Shown: piece by piece, positions 14,810 to 26,877 of the stretch
Layout: every line of letters begins with the position of its first letter
Position numbering within the stretch: the stretch's first letter is position 1
Source of the DNA: Paulownia fortunei
Taxonomy: Eukaryota; Streptophyta; Magnoliopsida; Lamiales; Paulowniaceae
Length of the DNA stretch: 64,000 nt
Assembly: GCA_019321725.1 (NCBI GenBank)
Contig: CM033116.1
Coordinates: 18,187,869 to 18,251,868, forward strand
Direction of reading: 5' to 3'
Notes under the pieces: model-generated
Told to the model about the DNA's origin: nothing
Seen by the model: only the letters and a program-made list of their open reading frames with translations
Database searches by the model: none
Program-made: the position numbers and the translations under genes

Positions 14810-17800
14810 TATTGCTTTCTTTTCCAGCTAAAAAAAAATCAATTTTTTGGTTAAATGCGGAAATATGAAATTCTATAATTTACCTAGTCAAATCCGCTTC
14901 TTTTACAACTGAATCCACATATACAAAAAAAAAAAAAAAAAGAATCATTGGAAGGGTTCGGGAAACGTACCAAATGGGTTTTTTTTCCTTTTCCTTTTTC
15001 TTGCCGCAATTCAATGAAAATTTTTGGAGTTTTGGGCAAAACAGAGACAAATCATACCATAACCCCACGCCCTAATTGATATGGCTGGAGGCAGTAATCA
15101 ATTGGGTCACCATTGGAAAGACGAAATTGTACAAACTTTACATCAAATTCAGAAATTCAGATAATTTTCTTAACTGGGTAGAAATTCAAGCAAATTTGGA
15201 GTTGCCTTAGCTATATTTATATTCCGAAAATCAAAGGAGGGTCAAAAGTCGAATAGAGAGGTTCAGAAGAATGGAATTGAAAGGCATCTTCTGGCGAAGT
15301 CCCAAATTAATTTAAAAGGAAGATGACGTTTTGATGATCAAAAGAAAATGGAAATTAGTTGAAAAATGAAAACCCAGAGACAGGTGTTGAGTTGGGGTTG
15401 CGACAAATTTCAGATGTTCCCAAAAGGGCCCCCTGTTTTCTCAATTAGGGTTTTATGTTTTACAATTTAGGGCAGATTTTGGGCGTGGAATTGATACCTA
15501 TGCCAATGCTACACACTTGTGCAGTGATCATGAGTATATAGAAAGTTTTAAAGGATTTTCGTAAATATTTTAAATATAATTCATCAATACTTAATTTAAT
15601 TCAACATTTTTATTATCGAATTAAGCACGAACAATATCAAATTTGCCTTGAGATTTTTATTTTTATTTTTATTTCTTGGATGGCTCTTTTATTCCTTATT
15701 ATTTTTTAGAAAAAAAAAATATGTATCATTATTTAGATATCTAATTTCTCACATTAATTGTGAGCACAAACTCAATTGAAAAGTGAAAAATTTGAACCAA
15801 ATTATTGGGCGTTGATTGGGGATTGTCAAAATAATTAATAACAAAAATTACTACATTAAATATACAATAAAATATATGATCAATTTTTTTTTAATTACTC
15901 AACAAATCATTGGGTGTTGATTGTCAAAAAACTTACTAATAGAAATTACTATTTTAATTATAAAATAATAATATATTTTTTTAAATTTTTCAACGAGACA
16001 TTTCAATCCAATTTCATTGGTGTGAGTACTCCAAATTACAAAATAATGCTACTTCTTTTTTCAAATTTGTTCAACAAGACATATAAATTTCATAAATATG
16101 TGTACCAAATCTTTAAATGATTGTATTTTGTTTACTTTTTGCATATAAAACTCAAACATATGTTAATCAAGTGCATTTAATAATGTGAAAAATAAGAAAT
16201 TAACTTCCACGGGACAAACTCAAGTCAATATTTTTAAGTTTTAATTTATTTTTAAAAAAAACATATCCTAAATATTCACAATCGAATCTAAATGGTCTAA
16301 AACATTATCAATACACTTCACTCCCTCAAACTTAACAATTTTATTATTTTACTCCCCAATAATAAAATTGAACCATTTTGTCCTCGTAAATTTAATACTT
16401 TGGCACTTAATCTTCCAAAAGTAAAGTTTAAATATCTTGTCCGCAATTTATATTTATTAGAGCATTTTATTTTCTCAACTTACATTTATTATATCACTTT
16501 ACCCTAATGTTATTTTCAGATCGGACATTTTTTTGTTTTTTTTAATCATTCCACTCAAAAGTCGAAAAAAAAATATATTATAATTTTATTTTTATTATCA
16601 TCAATATTAAAAATACGACAAACGTTGACATATTTGTTTAAATAATATTAATCGCAATACTAAAAATATTTTAGATGCCACAATTTACCATATTTTCATC
16701 ATTAGTAATAAAAAAAATATTATGATGCTTTTTTTTTTAATTTTGAGTGAAAAAAATAAAAATAATTGCTAATGAACAGCATTTCAGTAAAAATTAAATC
16801 TCAAAATGACATTGGAATACAAAGTGTTATAATAACTCTAAATTGATAGAACAAAATGTTTAAATTTTATTTTTAATAGATAAAATATTAAAATTATTTA
16901 GTTTGAAGGGTAAAGTGACATATACCCTAAATTTAGAGTTAAACATTAAAGATATTGAGTTGGGCGATATGATAATATTTCCCATTAAAAATTATCCGCT
17001 AATCATTTTTTTTTAAATATTTAATCTTTTTGTTTAAAATACGTCACTATAGCAAAATGAGTTTGATTTAGAAAGTTAAGTGCTATTTTTTGGGTTAAAG
17101 GATGATTTGCCTTTGAAAAAAGGGTTAAAAATTATTTTCCTTCCAGAAGTGGCTGATAAGTCATAAACACCCTCCTAAACTATTTATTGTAATATTTACC
17201 TCCCTCAATTTAACTATCAAAATATAAAAGTAAACAGAGTTACTCCTTAGTGGTAAATTACATAATAGCTATTAAAATCAGTGAAAATTTTATGAATTTG
17301 CCCTAACATTTGTACATTTTATTTGGAATCCCAAAATTACTCTTGTTGTGGGGAAAATCATTTGGTGGCAAAAGTCGTGACCCCTGCCAACAAAAGTCAC
17401 TATTTCAAATAATTTAAAAGGGTCAAAGCAATTTATGAAGGCAAAATTCCCTTGAGGCTAACAAAATAAATCATATTTATAAAAAAATAAAAACAAAAAT
17501 AAATCGTACATCAAATTAATTAAAATGTACAAATGCGTTATATTAAGTTGAAAAACTCTTAACCTACCAATTCCGCTTAAATTAATCTTCAAAGATAAAG
17601 GGGAACAATCAAAAGAACAATTGGAATCATCAATCAAAGTTTGGTGCAACTATTTTCCCCAAGTAATTTCAGTTTTGGCTGAAAATTAATGGAAAAATTT
17701 AGGGTTTTATCTGAAATGAAAAATTAATGGGGCAATATGCACAACTAATCAATTGATATTGGGGTTAAATGCTATTTTTCAATTTATAGAGGTCCACTGT

Positions 17801-18475
17801 AAAAAACTCAATTTTATTGGGGTGGTGAAGTGCAATTTGCCTGATTTTAATATCAACAGACCAATAAAGGATAAAATACTTCTTTTAACCTTTCGAACCA
17901 TATTATCAACAGTGTAAACTGTTAAGGAGATCAGCTGAGAGGCTGTCAACAAACATAAATGAATATGCATCTGTCAAATACAAGGCCAAGTAAATCTGTT
18001 CTTGTCATTCTGTTTTTTTTCCTTGAAAATAGTTACTATTTATCCATATAAATTTTTTTGCAAAGATTCTATACTTTTTCCTTCTGAATTGATTCCACAT
18101 ATTGGTGAATCAAACATGTTTTGATTGGTTTTGCAGATTGACTTCTTCCTAATGAGCCAAGGCCTGAATTTCCAATGTTGTCCAAAAATGCCCAAACACT
18201 TTAGGGATCTGCATCTTTTTTCGTAGGTCTCGACCCAACTTCGAGTTGGGCACAACCTGATTAGAACGGCTGTTGATCTGTGCTATGACATAACTAGAGA
18301 ACTGCAAGGATGATGACACTTGGCATTAGACATGTACAATCCATGTGTTAAACCCACTATAAATATCCCTTAAGAAGCTGTTATAAGGTAATTGGTTCTT
18401 TGACCTTCTATTCATTACAATCTGAAAGTGTACAGTGTACTTATTTATCACAAAGCACTGCCCATCTCAACCCAT
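14810..18475. other. intergenic spacer upstream of SGR2
   Basis: It begins with the probable 5'UTR intron acceptor of the SGR2-like gene (near 14828). Leader and promoter sequence probably lie around 14,900-15,500, but I could not place a TATA box or transcription start. From about 15,500 the DNA is very AT-rich, with homopolymer A/T runs and only short chance ORFs. A possible foldback element occupies about 16310-16990. No further gene was found. Confidence 0.6.
16310..16990. repeat. possible foldback / long inverted repeat
   Basis: CACTTTACCC near 16495 recurs on the opposite strand near 16910. Toward the centre, a T-run plus CACTCAAAA (about 16528-16560) is mirrored by TTTTGAGTG plus an A-run (about 16740-16765). 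The arms are diverged and interrupted, so this is a weak inverted repeat of the kind left by foldback or Mutator-like MITEs. No coding potential. The ends are approximate. Confidence 0.35.
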
Positions 18476-19500
18476 ATGGCTCCTTTTCTGAGACCATTTT
18501 CAAGATTCCCAAGTTTTAGCATTTTGGCGGTATGATTACAGTAAAATTTTTTGGAATTATACAAGGTTTCTTTATGCTCAAGAAGCATAAGCGAGAGGGT
18601 GGGCACAATTACATGACATTACAGTTGTGGCTCTTTAAGTAGTGATACCATTTCTTGTGAGAGTGGTGGCGGCAGAGAGTATCTGATGATGGCACATGAG
18701 CAGGTAATGAGCCAGTGTGAGATGGACACTTTCAAGGCATCAGGTCTGGGGGGACAGCACCAGAACAAGTGTGAGTCTGCAGTTTGGGTTAAGCATCTCC
18801 GACTCGAAAAATCTTCTACTCCAAATCGTATTGTATTGTACTAATTATCGCCACGCGTTCATTTTACGTATAAGATTTTACACATGACGGATAATCAATA
18901 CAATGCAATAAAAAGTCCCGCGTGTGCCTGACCGGCATTGTTGCTGAGGTTGACACAAATGCTTTAGAATCTTGTATCCAATGCTTGTCTTGGTGCATGA
19001 GTGTTTGTTTCTGGTTTCCGACTCTCTAAGGTGAGTAGTCATTAGTCGTCTTATTCAAATGATCTTGCAGTTTATGAGTTTATCCATCTCATTGGCCATA
19101 AATCGAGGCGGCAGCCCTCGTTCAATTGCTTATGCTTTTAGCTCTTAAAGGTGTGGATTCACTTTGTTTTCAAGTCCCTAGTGGTTTGTTTCTGTTAATT
19201 ATGGTTGATCAAGTTTTGATTTGTGAAAGGCACAAAAATGGCTACTTCCACATGAATTGATTTGAGGAGCACTGTGGGTCTTGACACTTACGCACCTCCT
19301 CCGGGACTTTGTTCAAATTTTACCTGAAAAGTCGACTGTAGGAAGATCTGATAGAGGCCCTCAGATTGGACCAACTTGGCTTTCTAGAGCTCTGACTATC
19401 ATTGTACAGGTTGAGCACTGGAGCTTTATCAGGGGGTTGATTTTTATCAGATGATTCTCATGGAATGACAGTGAATGAGTTTAGTGCTGCGAAGGTATAA
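18476..19500 (+). pseudogene. decayed peptide-chain-release-factor-like gene (class I RF / ICT1-type GGQ domain)
   Basis: Looks like an organelle-targeted plant RF-1-domain protein. A possible first exon at 18476-18529 encodes a basic, mitochondrial-presequence-like leader (MAPFLRPFSRFPSFSILA) ending at GCG|GTATGA. Near 18640-18800 one frame gives a Gly-rich stretch, then CEMDTFKASGLGGQHQNK and ESAVWVKHL, including the catalytic GGQ. The frame is then broken by an insertion of about 128 bp, after which TGIVAE resumes (about 18931-18948). A later exon (about 19265-19365) reads DTYAPPPGL, shifts frame within LLQILP-like sequence, then gives EKSTVGRSDRGPQIGP. The last piece reads LSTGALS, an internal TGA, LSDDS and MTVNEFSAAK before TAA. 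Preserved intron-like spacing suggests a duplicated gene rather than a retrocopy. Frameshift, stop and insertion argue against function; the exact exon ends are uncertain. Confidence 0.8.
18801..18928. mobile_element. small inverted-repeat insertion inside the release-factor pseudogene
   Basis: Between the codons for KHL and TGIVAE, which are adjacent in the family, lie about 128 foreign bases. They contain inverted arms: TATTGTATTGTACTAATTATC (left, about 18829-18849) and its imperfect reverse complement GATAATCAATACAATGCAATA (right, 18890-18910), around a loop of about 40 bases. No clear target-site duplication is visible. Size and structure fit a tiny MITE. Confidence 0.55.
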
Positions 19501-20126
19501 TAACTATACATTTAAATTTTACTTTTTCTTCACTTTTACTGAAGGTGGGTTCTAACCCAACAATCTTGCCTAAAATATAAGCCCATTTGACTATCACTAC
19601 CTCCATAATTGATCATCTTTATACACATTTTCACATTGACTTTTGGGGTTTTCAATGGAAAAGGCAAAGAAATTATAAATCTCTCTTACACCATTACAAT
19701 GTACATACAAATCATTTTAAACTCCTAGGTCCCATCATATGGATGGTTATGATTATTCATACTCGGAGTGCATGGAATTAGAATGTAACATGCAACAATA
19801 TGGTGCCTCTAAACATACAAACCACCAACACCCCACCCCCCAACCACAAAAAAGAAAAACAGAAACAGAATAGAAAAAAATAATATGCTAGAATAATGAT
19901 AAAAGTTCAATCTACCAATTATAAAGAGCTGTGTTCTGAGAGACAAATAAAGTCGAGCAAGTAGCATCTGCATATTATTACCAATCTTAGTCGAGAGATT
20001 TCATCCTGAGGCATATAACATCTCAAGACATACCAGAAGATGCATAAAAGCAAAATATTTACAATACTAAAGCCCCTCAACTTGGAAACAGCAAGTGACA
20101 TCCTTGTCGCTTATCGTCATCATCAC
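19501..20126. other. short spacer and CBSX3 3' flank
   Basis: AT-rich sequence between the pseudogene end and the CBSX3 stop codon. The right part, just below 20127, is probably the 3'UTR of CBSX3. A C/A-rich run at about 19820-19860 (CACCAACACCCCACCCCC-like) is the only notable pattern. No gene was found. Confidence 0.55.
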
Positions 20127-21725
20127 CTAGTATCCTCCTTGTATATAAGCATTTAAGCGGTTTAACTCATCGCGATGCTCGCTCACCACTGCACGAACTA
20201 CATCTCCAATGGACACCATGCCAATCATCCCACTATCATTAATCACAGGAATGTGCCTGATGCGGTTATCTGCCAATTAAGAGTTCCAAGGATCAATCAA
20301 AAGCTTTGACTTCAATTGTGCAAAATTTGATTCTTCACTTGTCAATGTTACTGACATGCCAAGTGGAAAACTATTACCTGTCATCAGTTGCATTGCCTTC
20401 AAAACTTTAGTATCTGGCGTTACTGTAATAAGTTTGTTCTGCAATCAGCCCATCAAATAGTTCAGAATATCATAGGCGAATGGCAATTTATCATTGCGTA
20501 GAAATGGAAATGAATTAGCAATTTTTCCTTATGAAACTTGTCAGGGAACATATTTATACCTCTTCAGTCATAATGTCCCCAACCTTTGTTGACTTGGATG
20601 ACCTTCCCTGGACAATGATTTTCCTGAGATAATCTGGATCAAAATTAACAAATTAGCATAAAAAATACTCCAGAGACGATGCAGAATATGGGATAATTAA
20701 CTCAGTGTATGAAGTTTGCATATCAAGTATTGATTGCCATAGTTCTTTAAAGAAATTTAGTGATCTTGTTATTGAACTACTGCAATTCAGTAGAATAGCT
20801 CATAAAATTTAATTTTTTATTATCATCTATCATTATTTACAATGGCCTGACCTAAGCCCACAACACGAACCAGATAGCATGAAAGTAATATCATACACCT
20901 ACTGTCTTTGCTTTTCTTTCACAATGGACACATTTGTCATTCAAGATACTAGTAGACCACCAAAAAATAATTTTGCTCGATGGACAATGGAAACCACGAC
21001 CATCAGTACCTCTGATAGAAACAACCAATGAGTGAACATTTATAGCAAAGGTTCAACATGCGGTAGTAAACAGTCATTTAATAAAAGGCAAGTTGTGCAA
21101 GTATATTTCAGTCCTAATAGTTAGTCATAAACAAAATCGACGAAATTGAGGCATCAACAAAAGGAGATTAGCATACGAAGATTAAGACAATGAAATCCTA
21201 AACGCAATTAATTTAGGAGCACTTCAGAAGTGATGAACCTCTTTCTGTGATAATTCCTGCAACTGACTTCTGCTCCCCTGGTTTAACGACCACCAGGGCT
21301 CCAACATTGTGCTGAGTCATCTGCAGTGAAAATGGTTTAAGCATCATCATATCTAATTATCGCCAGTGGCATAAGAAAATATGAAATCTAATTGATCCCG
21401 GTATGAAGATTTACAATGAGCTACATAAAAAGGTTATATATGAAGAGTAAATAGTGAAGCTGCATACCGACTTCACGGCATCATAAACCGTGTCATCCGT
21501 CGTGCACCAAAGCCAGGACCCATCTGCACCCTTCCCTTTGGCTGTCAAAACATCGGAAATTGTGGTGCTTTCGAAACCATGCTCTTCAATGCGAGCAGCC
21601 GAGGTCGATTCATGGCATGTAAACATAAGAGACCGCATGGCTGGAGGGACCACACGCATATGGCGCAGAACAGCATTCTTGACCACATTCCCATGCGAGA
21701 AGATTGCTTGAATTCCTCCTTGCAT
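20127..21725 (-). CDS. CBSX3: CBSX3, mitochondrial tandem-CBS-domain protein
   Basis: Complete 205-aa match to Arabidopsis CBSX3 (At5g10860), a mitochondrial protein reported to bind and modulate thioredoxin o (family knowledge). Coding exons: 21725-21468, 21320-21239, 20633-20560, 20438-20378, 20269-20127; they sum to 206 codons including the stop. Residues 1 to about 50 form the presequence (MQGGIQAIFSHGNVVKNAVL). The first CBS domain covers DTVYDAVKS through GIITERDYLRKI, and the second runs from the exon reading NKLITVTPDTKVLKAMQLM to HIPVINDSGMIGMVSIGDVV. The C-terminus is RLNAYIQGGY, very conserved in the family. The ATG lies a few bases after a TTTTAG acceptor, so a 5'UTR intron (about 21731-22543, donor AAG|GTAACC) is likely. 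Nothing looks damaged. Confidence 0.95.
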
Positions 21726-21730
21726 TGTGC

Positions 21731-22543
21731 CTAAAATAAAACAAGAGATCATTGAAGTTCAAGAAATCTCAAAGTTTAATTCCATTAGCAGGTAGTTCTG
21801 CTCCAAAAAAGCAACGAGACCAGTTATTTGACTGATTATTCTTAGAAGATCCCAGAAATCATGTCGTTAAATTGACATAGCGATTGTCCCAGGATCCTAA
21901 GAATCACACTTTCTTAACATATGATCATTTCCCACAACAAATTATTAGCAGAACAACATACATCAGAGCAGAGTATATGCTCAACAAATAATATGGAAGT
22001 ATGAAGAGAGAAGCCCACCAACAGGTCAAGATCTAAAGGTCACACTGCAGAAAGAAGAAATTGCAAGTAAACGATGGAATTTACTCAGCACCATCACCTT
22101 TAGAACCCACCAAAATGTCCTCATAGCCGCAAAGCAAAACTGGTGTTTCTATGGTTTTATTTGTGGTATATCATATCAAAGAAAATTAACGAAATTTCAG
22201 ATCTTTCATTTAAATTGCAAATTTCAAAATAAAAATATTTCAATTTTCCTTGGTCATTTGTCCATGAACTATTTCTATTCTTCAAATTGACCCGGTTACA
22301 ATCATTCAACCATTTCTGATCTTCCAATTTACAAGATTTTGTACAAACTTTCTAAGCATGACTCTCTTAAACACACATACACACAAGAATGACGGATCCC
22401 ACATCAAAAATCCTGCTTTTGCATTCAAATACAGATAAATCTTCAAGAACTGCCAGACCTTCATCCCTTACTATATCCCGCACCCCAACACACACACATA
22501 CACACACAAGCTTGTTAAAGATCAGATCAGGTTTGTGGGTTAC
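21731..22543 (-). other. probable 5'UTR intron of CBSX3
   Basis: On the minus strand, GTTAAG|GTAACC at 22545-22540 is a good donor and TTTATTTTAG|GCACAATG at 21731 a good acceptor immediately before the CBSX3 start codon. The interval has no conserved coding sequence. A (CA)n-like tract lies nearby at about 22486-22507, upstream of the coding start. Inferred from splice sites only. Confidence 0.6.
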
Positions 22544-25218
22544 CTTAACAGAGATGTTTCTGGAAATGGGAGTTTCACCTCAGCTAGCAGAGTAAAGCCT
22601 AAGCAAAGTTACAAGAATACTAAACCCTTGTCCGGTTACACCAGCCCCAACTTTATCCAACCCCACAAATCAATAAAACGCCTTCTGTTTATGCATTATA
22701 CAGATCAATATTATATATTAGGTTCTGTCAGATGAAAAGCAACTTGTCCGCTACATCTTTAGTCCTTAAGGAAAGATCATGACCCTTCAGCTGTCCATGT
22801 GTGTACTTTTTGTGTTTGTGCAATTATTCTTTTGGATTTTCAAGATTCTTATTCCCAAAAATAAAAAGGAATAACTATGTCAAATATGGTTTCTTGATTT
22901 GTGATAAGAGCTTAATAGAAATAAGATTAGGAGAGGGCAGTGAATGGCAACAGAAGTTAATTAGAAAAATTAAAGAGGGTAGGACTTATCCAGATAGAGA
23001 AATTTATTCCTTTTTTTCTAAGAATTAATGCATAAAAATTATTAAATTAATAAATTGTAGCATATGAAAAAGATAATTCAATCATTTATATTATTTTTAA
23101 AAATTCAATTATAAATGACTATTATCTCGATAAAGGTAAAAAATTGAATTTTTAAAAATAAAAATATATTTATATGTTTATTCCTTTTGTAACTAACAAA
23201 AAATAACTGAAAAATTCAATTACATTTAGTCCAATCTACGGGGGATGAGGATTCAATCAATATTTTAGTGAGTCATTCCATCAAATAAGAAAAATATACT
23301 AGTTTAATTATTAAAAATTTAAAAAAAATATTATCTTTATTATGTTAAATTTCAATAATCTTCATAACCACCAATCAAATATTTATTAATTAATTACTAA
23401 ACAACTAACCATAAGGAGAATAAATTAAAAAATATTTGAAGGTCAAAATTAATCAACCAAGTTTAAAAAAAAATTATGATATAAAAAAATTTAGTATTTG
23501 GTTTGATATGGTATATCAAATCTAATTATCAATAAAATTCAATATCAAAATTTTAAAAAAAAATACATATTGAATATTGAATAAAATATTCAATTTAATT
23601 TTTATTTATATCGAAATTTTAATTTTAACACGATTTTATTTGTATATCAAACCTAAACACCCCTAAATACAATATAATATAATGAATAATTAATGTAATA
23701 TAATAATAAAAATTACAACTTTATTACAGAAATTTACCTCTAAAATGGCAGACATAAAATGATGGGACATTTGACATTTCTATGGCAGATTATTTAATGA
23801 AAATAATGTCATTTTGATTATAGTACATTGTCACATCAGTTTCAGAATATCAAGAATAATTTGTTACCAACTTAAAGGGTATGCTTATATTATAATATCG
23901 ATTCAGAAAAAGTGGGGGTATTCAATGGATTGTGTTAAATATTATTACCTCCACCAGTTAGACCTGGGCCCTTTGATTTATATTTAAATAGCAAAATTGA
24001 TTTTTAACCTACGAAAAATACTTGTCTACATGACCATGGACCCATTTTATTTGGAACGATTTTGTCAATATATAAATAAATTTAATTTTTTATTTTTAAA
24101 TTCATCCTATTCGAACTTTTTTTATTTAATTAATTAATTTTTTTATTTTAATATAATGTATTTATGTAATATTATGTGTTAAAAAATATATTTTTAAAAA
24201 AATAATTGTGTTATTTTTTAAAAAATATATTTTAATATTTTAAAAATTATAAATCGAATTTAACTGATCTAATTCGGATCCAACAGGACCTGGACGGATC
24301 TCGAATTCTTCAAAACCTTAAACGGATCTCGAATTTTAATAAACTCGTCTCATTGTCATTTCTATCTACATTCAGTTTTTTATATAAAAATAATAATAAA
24401 TATTATATTACTTCAATACAATTTAAATTTTATTAGTAATGTAATATTATTTTTATAATTTAATATAAAAGCTCTTGGTGCAAGTTGTACCTAAGATTTC
24501 TCCTGCATAAAACATATACTTAAAATCAAGATTATAAAGTAGAAAAACAAATACCCCTTCACGTAGATAATATTTAGATAGACAATACTTCAAGAAAACA
24601 AATAATCCCAATGAAAATTCGAATAATTAAACAAATCCACCCTATAAATTATTGTATTAAATCGTAATTATGATTAGCATTCACAGAATTAGACAAATGT
24701 AATTTATGATGAAAAAAATATTTTTCTATATTAAATATTTTATATTAAATAATAAAAATTACACCACATTAATATAAAATAAATTGATTATTTAATGTGA
24801 TGTGATTGCCATTATTTGATGTAAAAAAAGATAGGAATATAAACAAGAATCGTCCTTTTGTGATGTGATAAGGTTCATTTAATGGAGACAACTTTGGATA
24901 AGGGGGTACGAGATTTTAGGTTGTGGGGACCAAAGAAAATAACTATTATTATTTATATTATTTGGAATGAGTCATGTTGCACTTGGAACATATCCATTAC
25001 TGTCACATTATTAACGTGATGGTGGGAGTGCGATTTCCTTTCAAGGTCAGGAAAGACTGATTAAAGGTTAGTGTGTTGCTATTTCAGGCAATAGCGACCT
25101 ATTGAATTATTGATTCAGTTATGTATATATTATAAATATCATCGATTTTACTTAATAGTTATTTTTAATGTTGGATATTTGTTATAAAATTTAATTAAAA
25201 TGTAAATTTCAAAAATTT

Positions 25219-25243
25219 AAATATATATATATATATATATATA
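25219..25243. repeat. (AT)n microsatellite
   Basis: Uninterrupted AT dinucleotide run of about 25 bases in the spacer between CBSX3 and TOM40. Confidence 0.9.
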
Positions 25244-25662
25244 ATTAAAAATTTGAAGTTAGTGATATTCATTATATCCAAACACAGTATTAACAATTTT
25301 GGCAACTACTGGTAAAAAGTCACTGGTATCCAATCCATCCATCAATACAAAAATTAAAATAATGTTTTTTTCTTTTTTTTTTCTTTCAACTATTTGGTTG
25401 ATTAGGTAAAAGAAAACTAAAATTAAATCAGGGATGTCATCATTATTTAATTTGAATTTAATTTAAATTGGAGCTAATTATGGTGAAGTTATTGTTGTAA
25501 TTCAAAATGTTAAAGTTCAACTGAGTGTTGATTCAAAATGGAAATTTAAGCTGAGGAGATTTGATCTGATTAAATGTGAATGTCATGACAACTTCAGGTT
25601 CTTTCATAACTAAAAATAATTTTAGTTATACTATAAAATAATTGACTATTTAATTTAAATAA

Positions 25663-25665
<3 letters not shown>

Positions 25666-25697
<32 letters not shown>
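25666..25697. repeat. (AT)n microsatellite
   Basis: AT dinucleotide run of about 32 bases followed by TTTA repeats, in the same spacer. Confidence 0.9.
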
Positions 25698-25700
<3 letters not shown>

Positions 25701-26877
25701 TTATTTATTTTTTGATAAAAATAAATAATCATATCCTTTCTAACTTAAATTTAAGTATATGCTTTTTTAAAATCGAACAAAGATATAGTTATTTATTTTT
25801 ATTGAAATGAGTCTTAGAGTATTTTAATATATTTTTATTCAATATTAATAAAAGAACACGTCTAATTTTAAATTAACCAAGACACGAAGCACTCAAAATT
25901 TATTTAGATTAGGTGGTTAATACTATTTTACGTTCAAAAATAGTTAAAATGTTTTTTCATGCTTAATATTTTTTGCATATAACAATATAAACTTATTATT
26001 TTAAATTTTAAATTTTGAATTACTTAAGTTATCAATTAACTACCCTATATTATAACTAAAAAATTATTTTTTCTGATCATGATAAAAGTTGAAGTTGAAT
26101 TTAAATTTAGAAGTACTCAAAAATATTAAGAACTATATCAATACACATGCCATAAAAATAATTTTGTTCAAACATTTAATTTAAAAAATTAAGTACTTGC
26201 ACTTGTTAGTTTAGAAAAATATCATCTGATTGAATGTGATAAAATGCATTTAACCCTATTAATTTATAGAACTTCAACAATATTTGATAATATTCATATC
26301 ACATCCGAGATAATGCACACCCGATTCTCAGATGATTTACAAATGTCTCATTTCATAAAAATAAAATACTTATTCATCATACACATGCTCGGTGTATTAT
26401 TCATTCACCCGGACATAGCATCTCAAACACCAATTTTGTATTAGGGCTTCTTTGTATAATTTAAAGCACTTGAAAGTTACTTAAAAGCAACAAATAAATA
26501 ATTTCCATGTGCTTAAAAACATTACACAAGCATAAGAGCATCAAATTTCCTGCAGAATTTTTGATAAAAGGTTAAGTAATAGGTAGTTTTTATTGATGAA
26601 TCCACACAATTAATGGAATCAACAAATCTCTAATTTCACCAATTAAGCATAATAGTAATGAAATCTACAGCAACGGGGAATCAATATCTCCAACCTGCAA
26701 AATCAACTACAAGTGATTCTGATTGTCGTAGCAGCTGTTGCTGCCAACGAATAATGCCACTCAACAAAAGTACAAAACTGATTCTTTGATTCTTATGGAG
26801 AAAGATCTCCCCAACCATCCCCCCATGCTTGCAACAATCAGCTTAAATGGGAACACGGAACCAATACGGATTCTATT

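Larger units (their letters stand above)
22600..26877. other. gene-free AT-rich intergenic region
   Basis: The left end, about 22600-22800, is probably CBSX3 promoter. The rest is strongly AT-rich with long A and T runs, dinucleotide (AT)n tracts and only short chance ORFs. Around 23500-23670 a motif like GTATATCAAA recurs on both strands, which could mark an old MITE, but I could not define its ends. Positions 26450-26877 are the 3' flank of TOM40. No gene, tRNA or conserved protein fragment was recognised. Confidence 0.6.

Noticed and set aside
18040..18255. Minus-strand open frame of 71 codons upstream of the release-factor pseudogene
   Set aside because: No similarity to known proteins and no supporting exon structure; likely chance.
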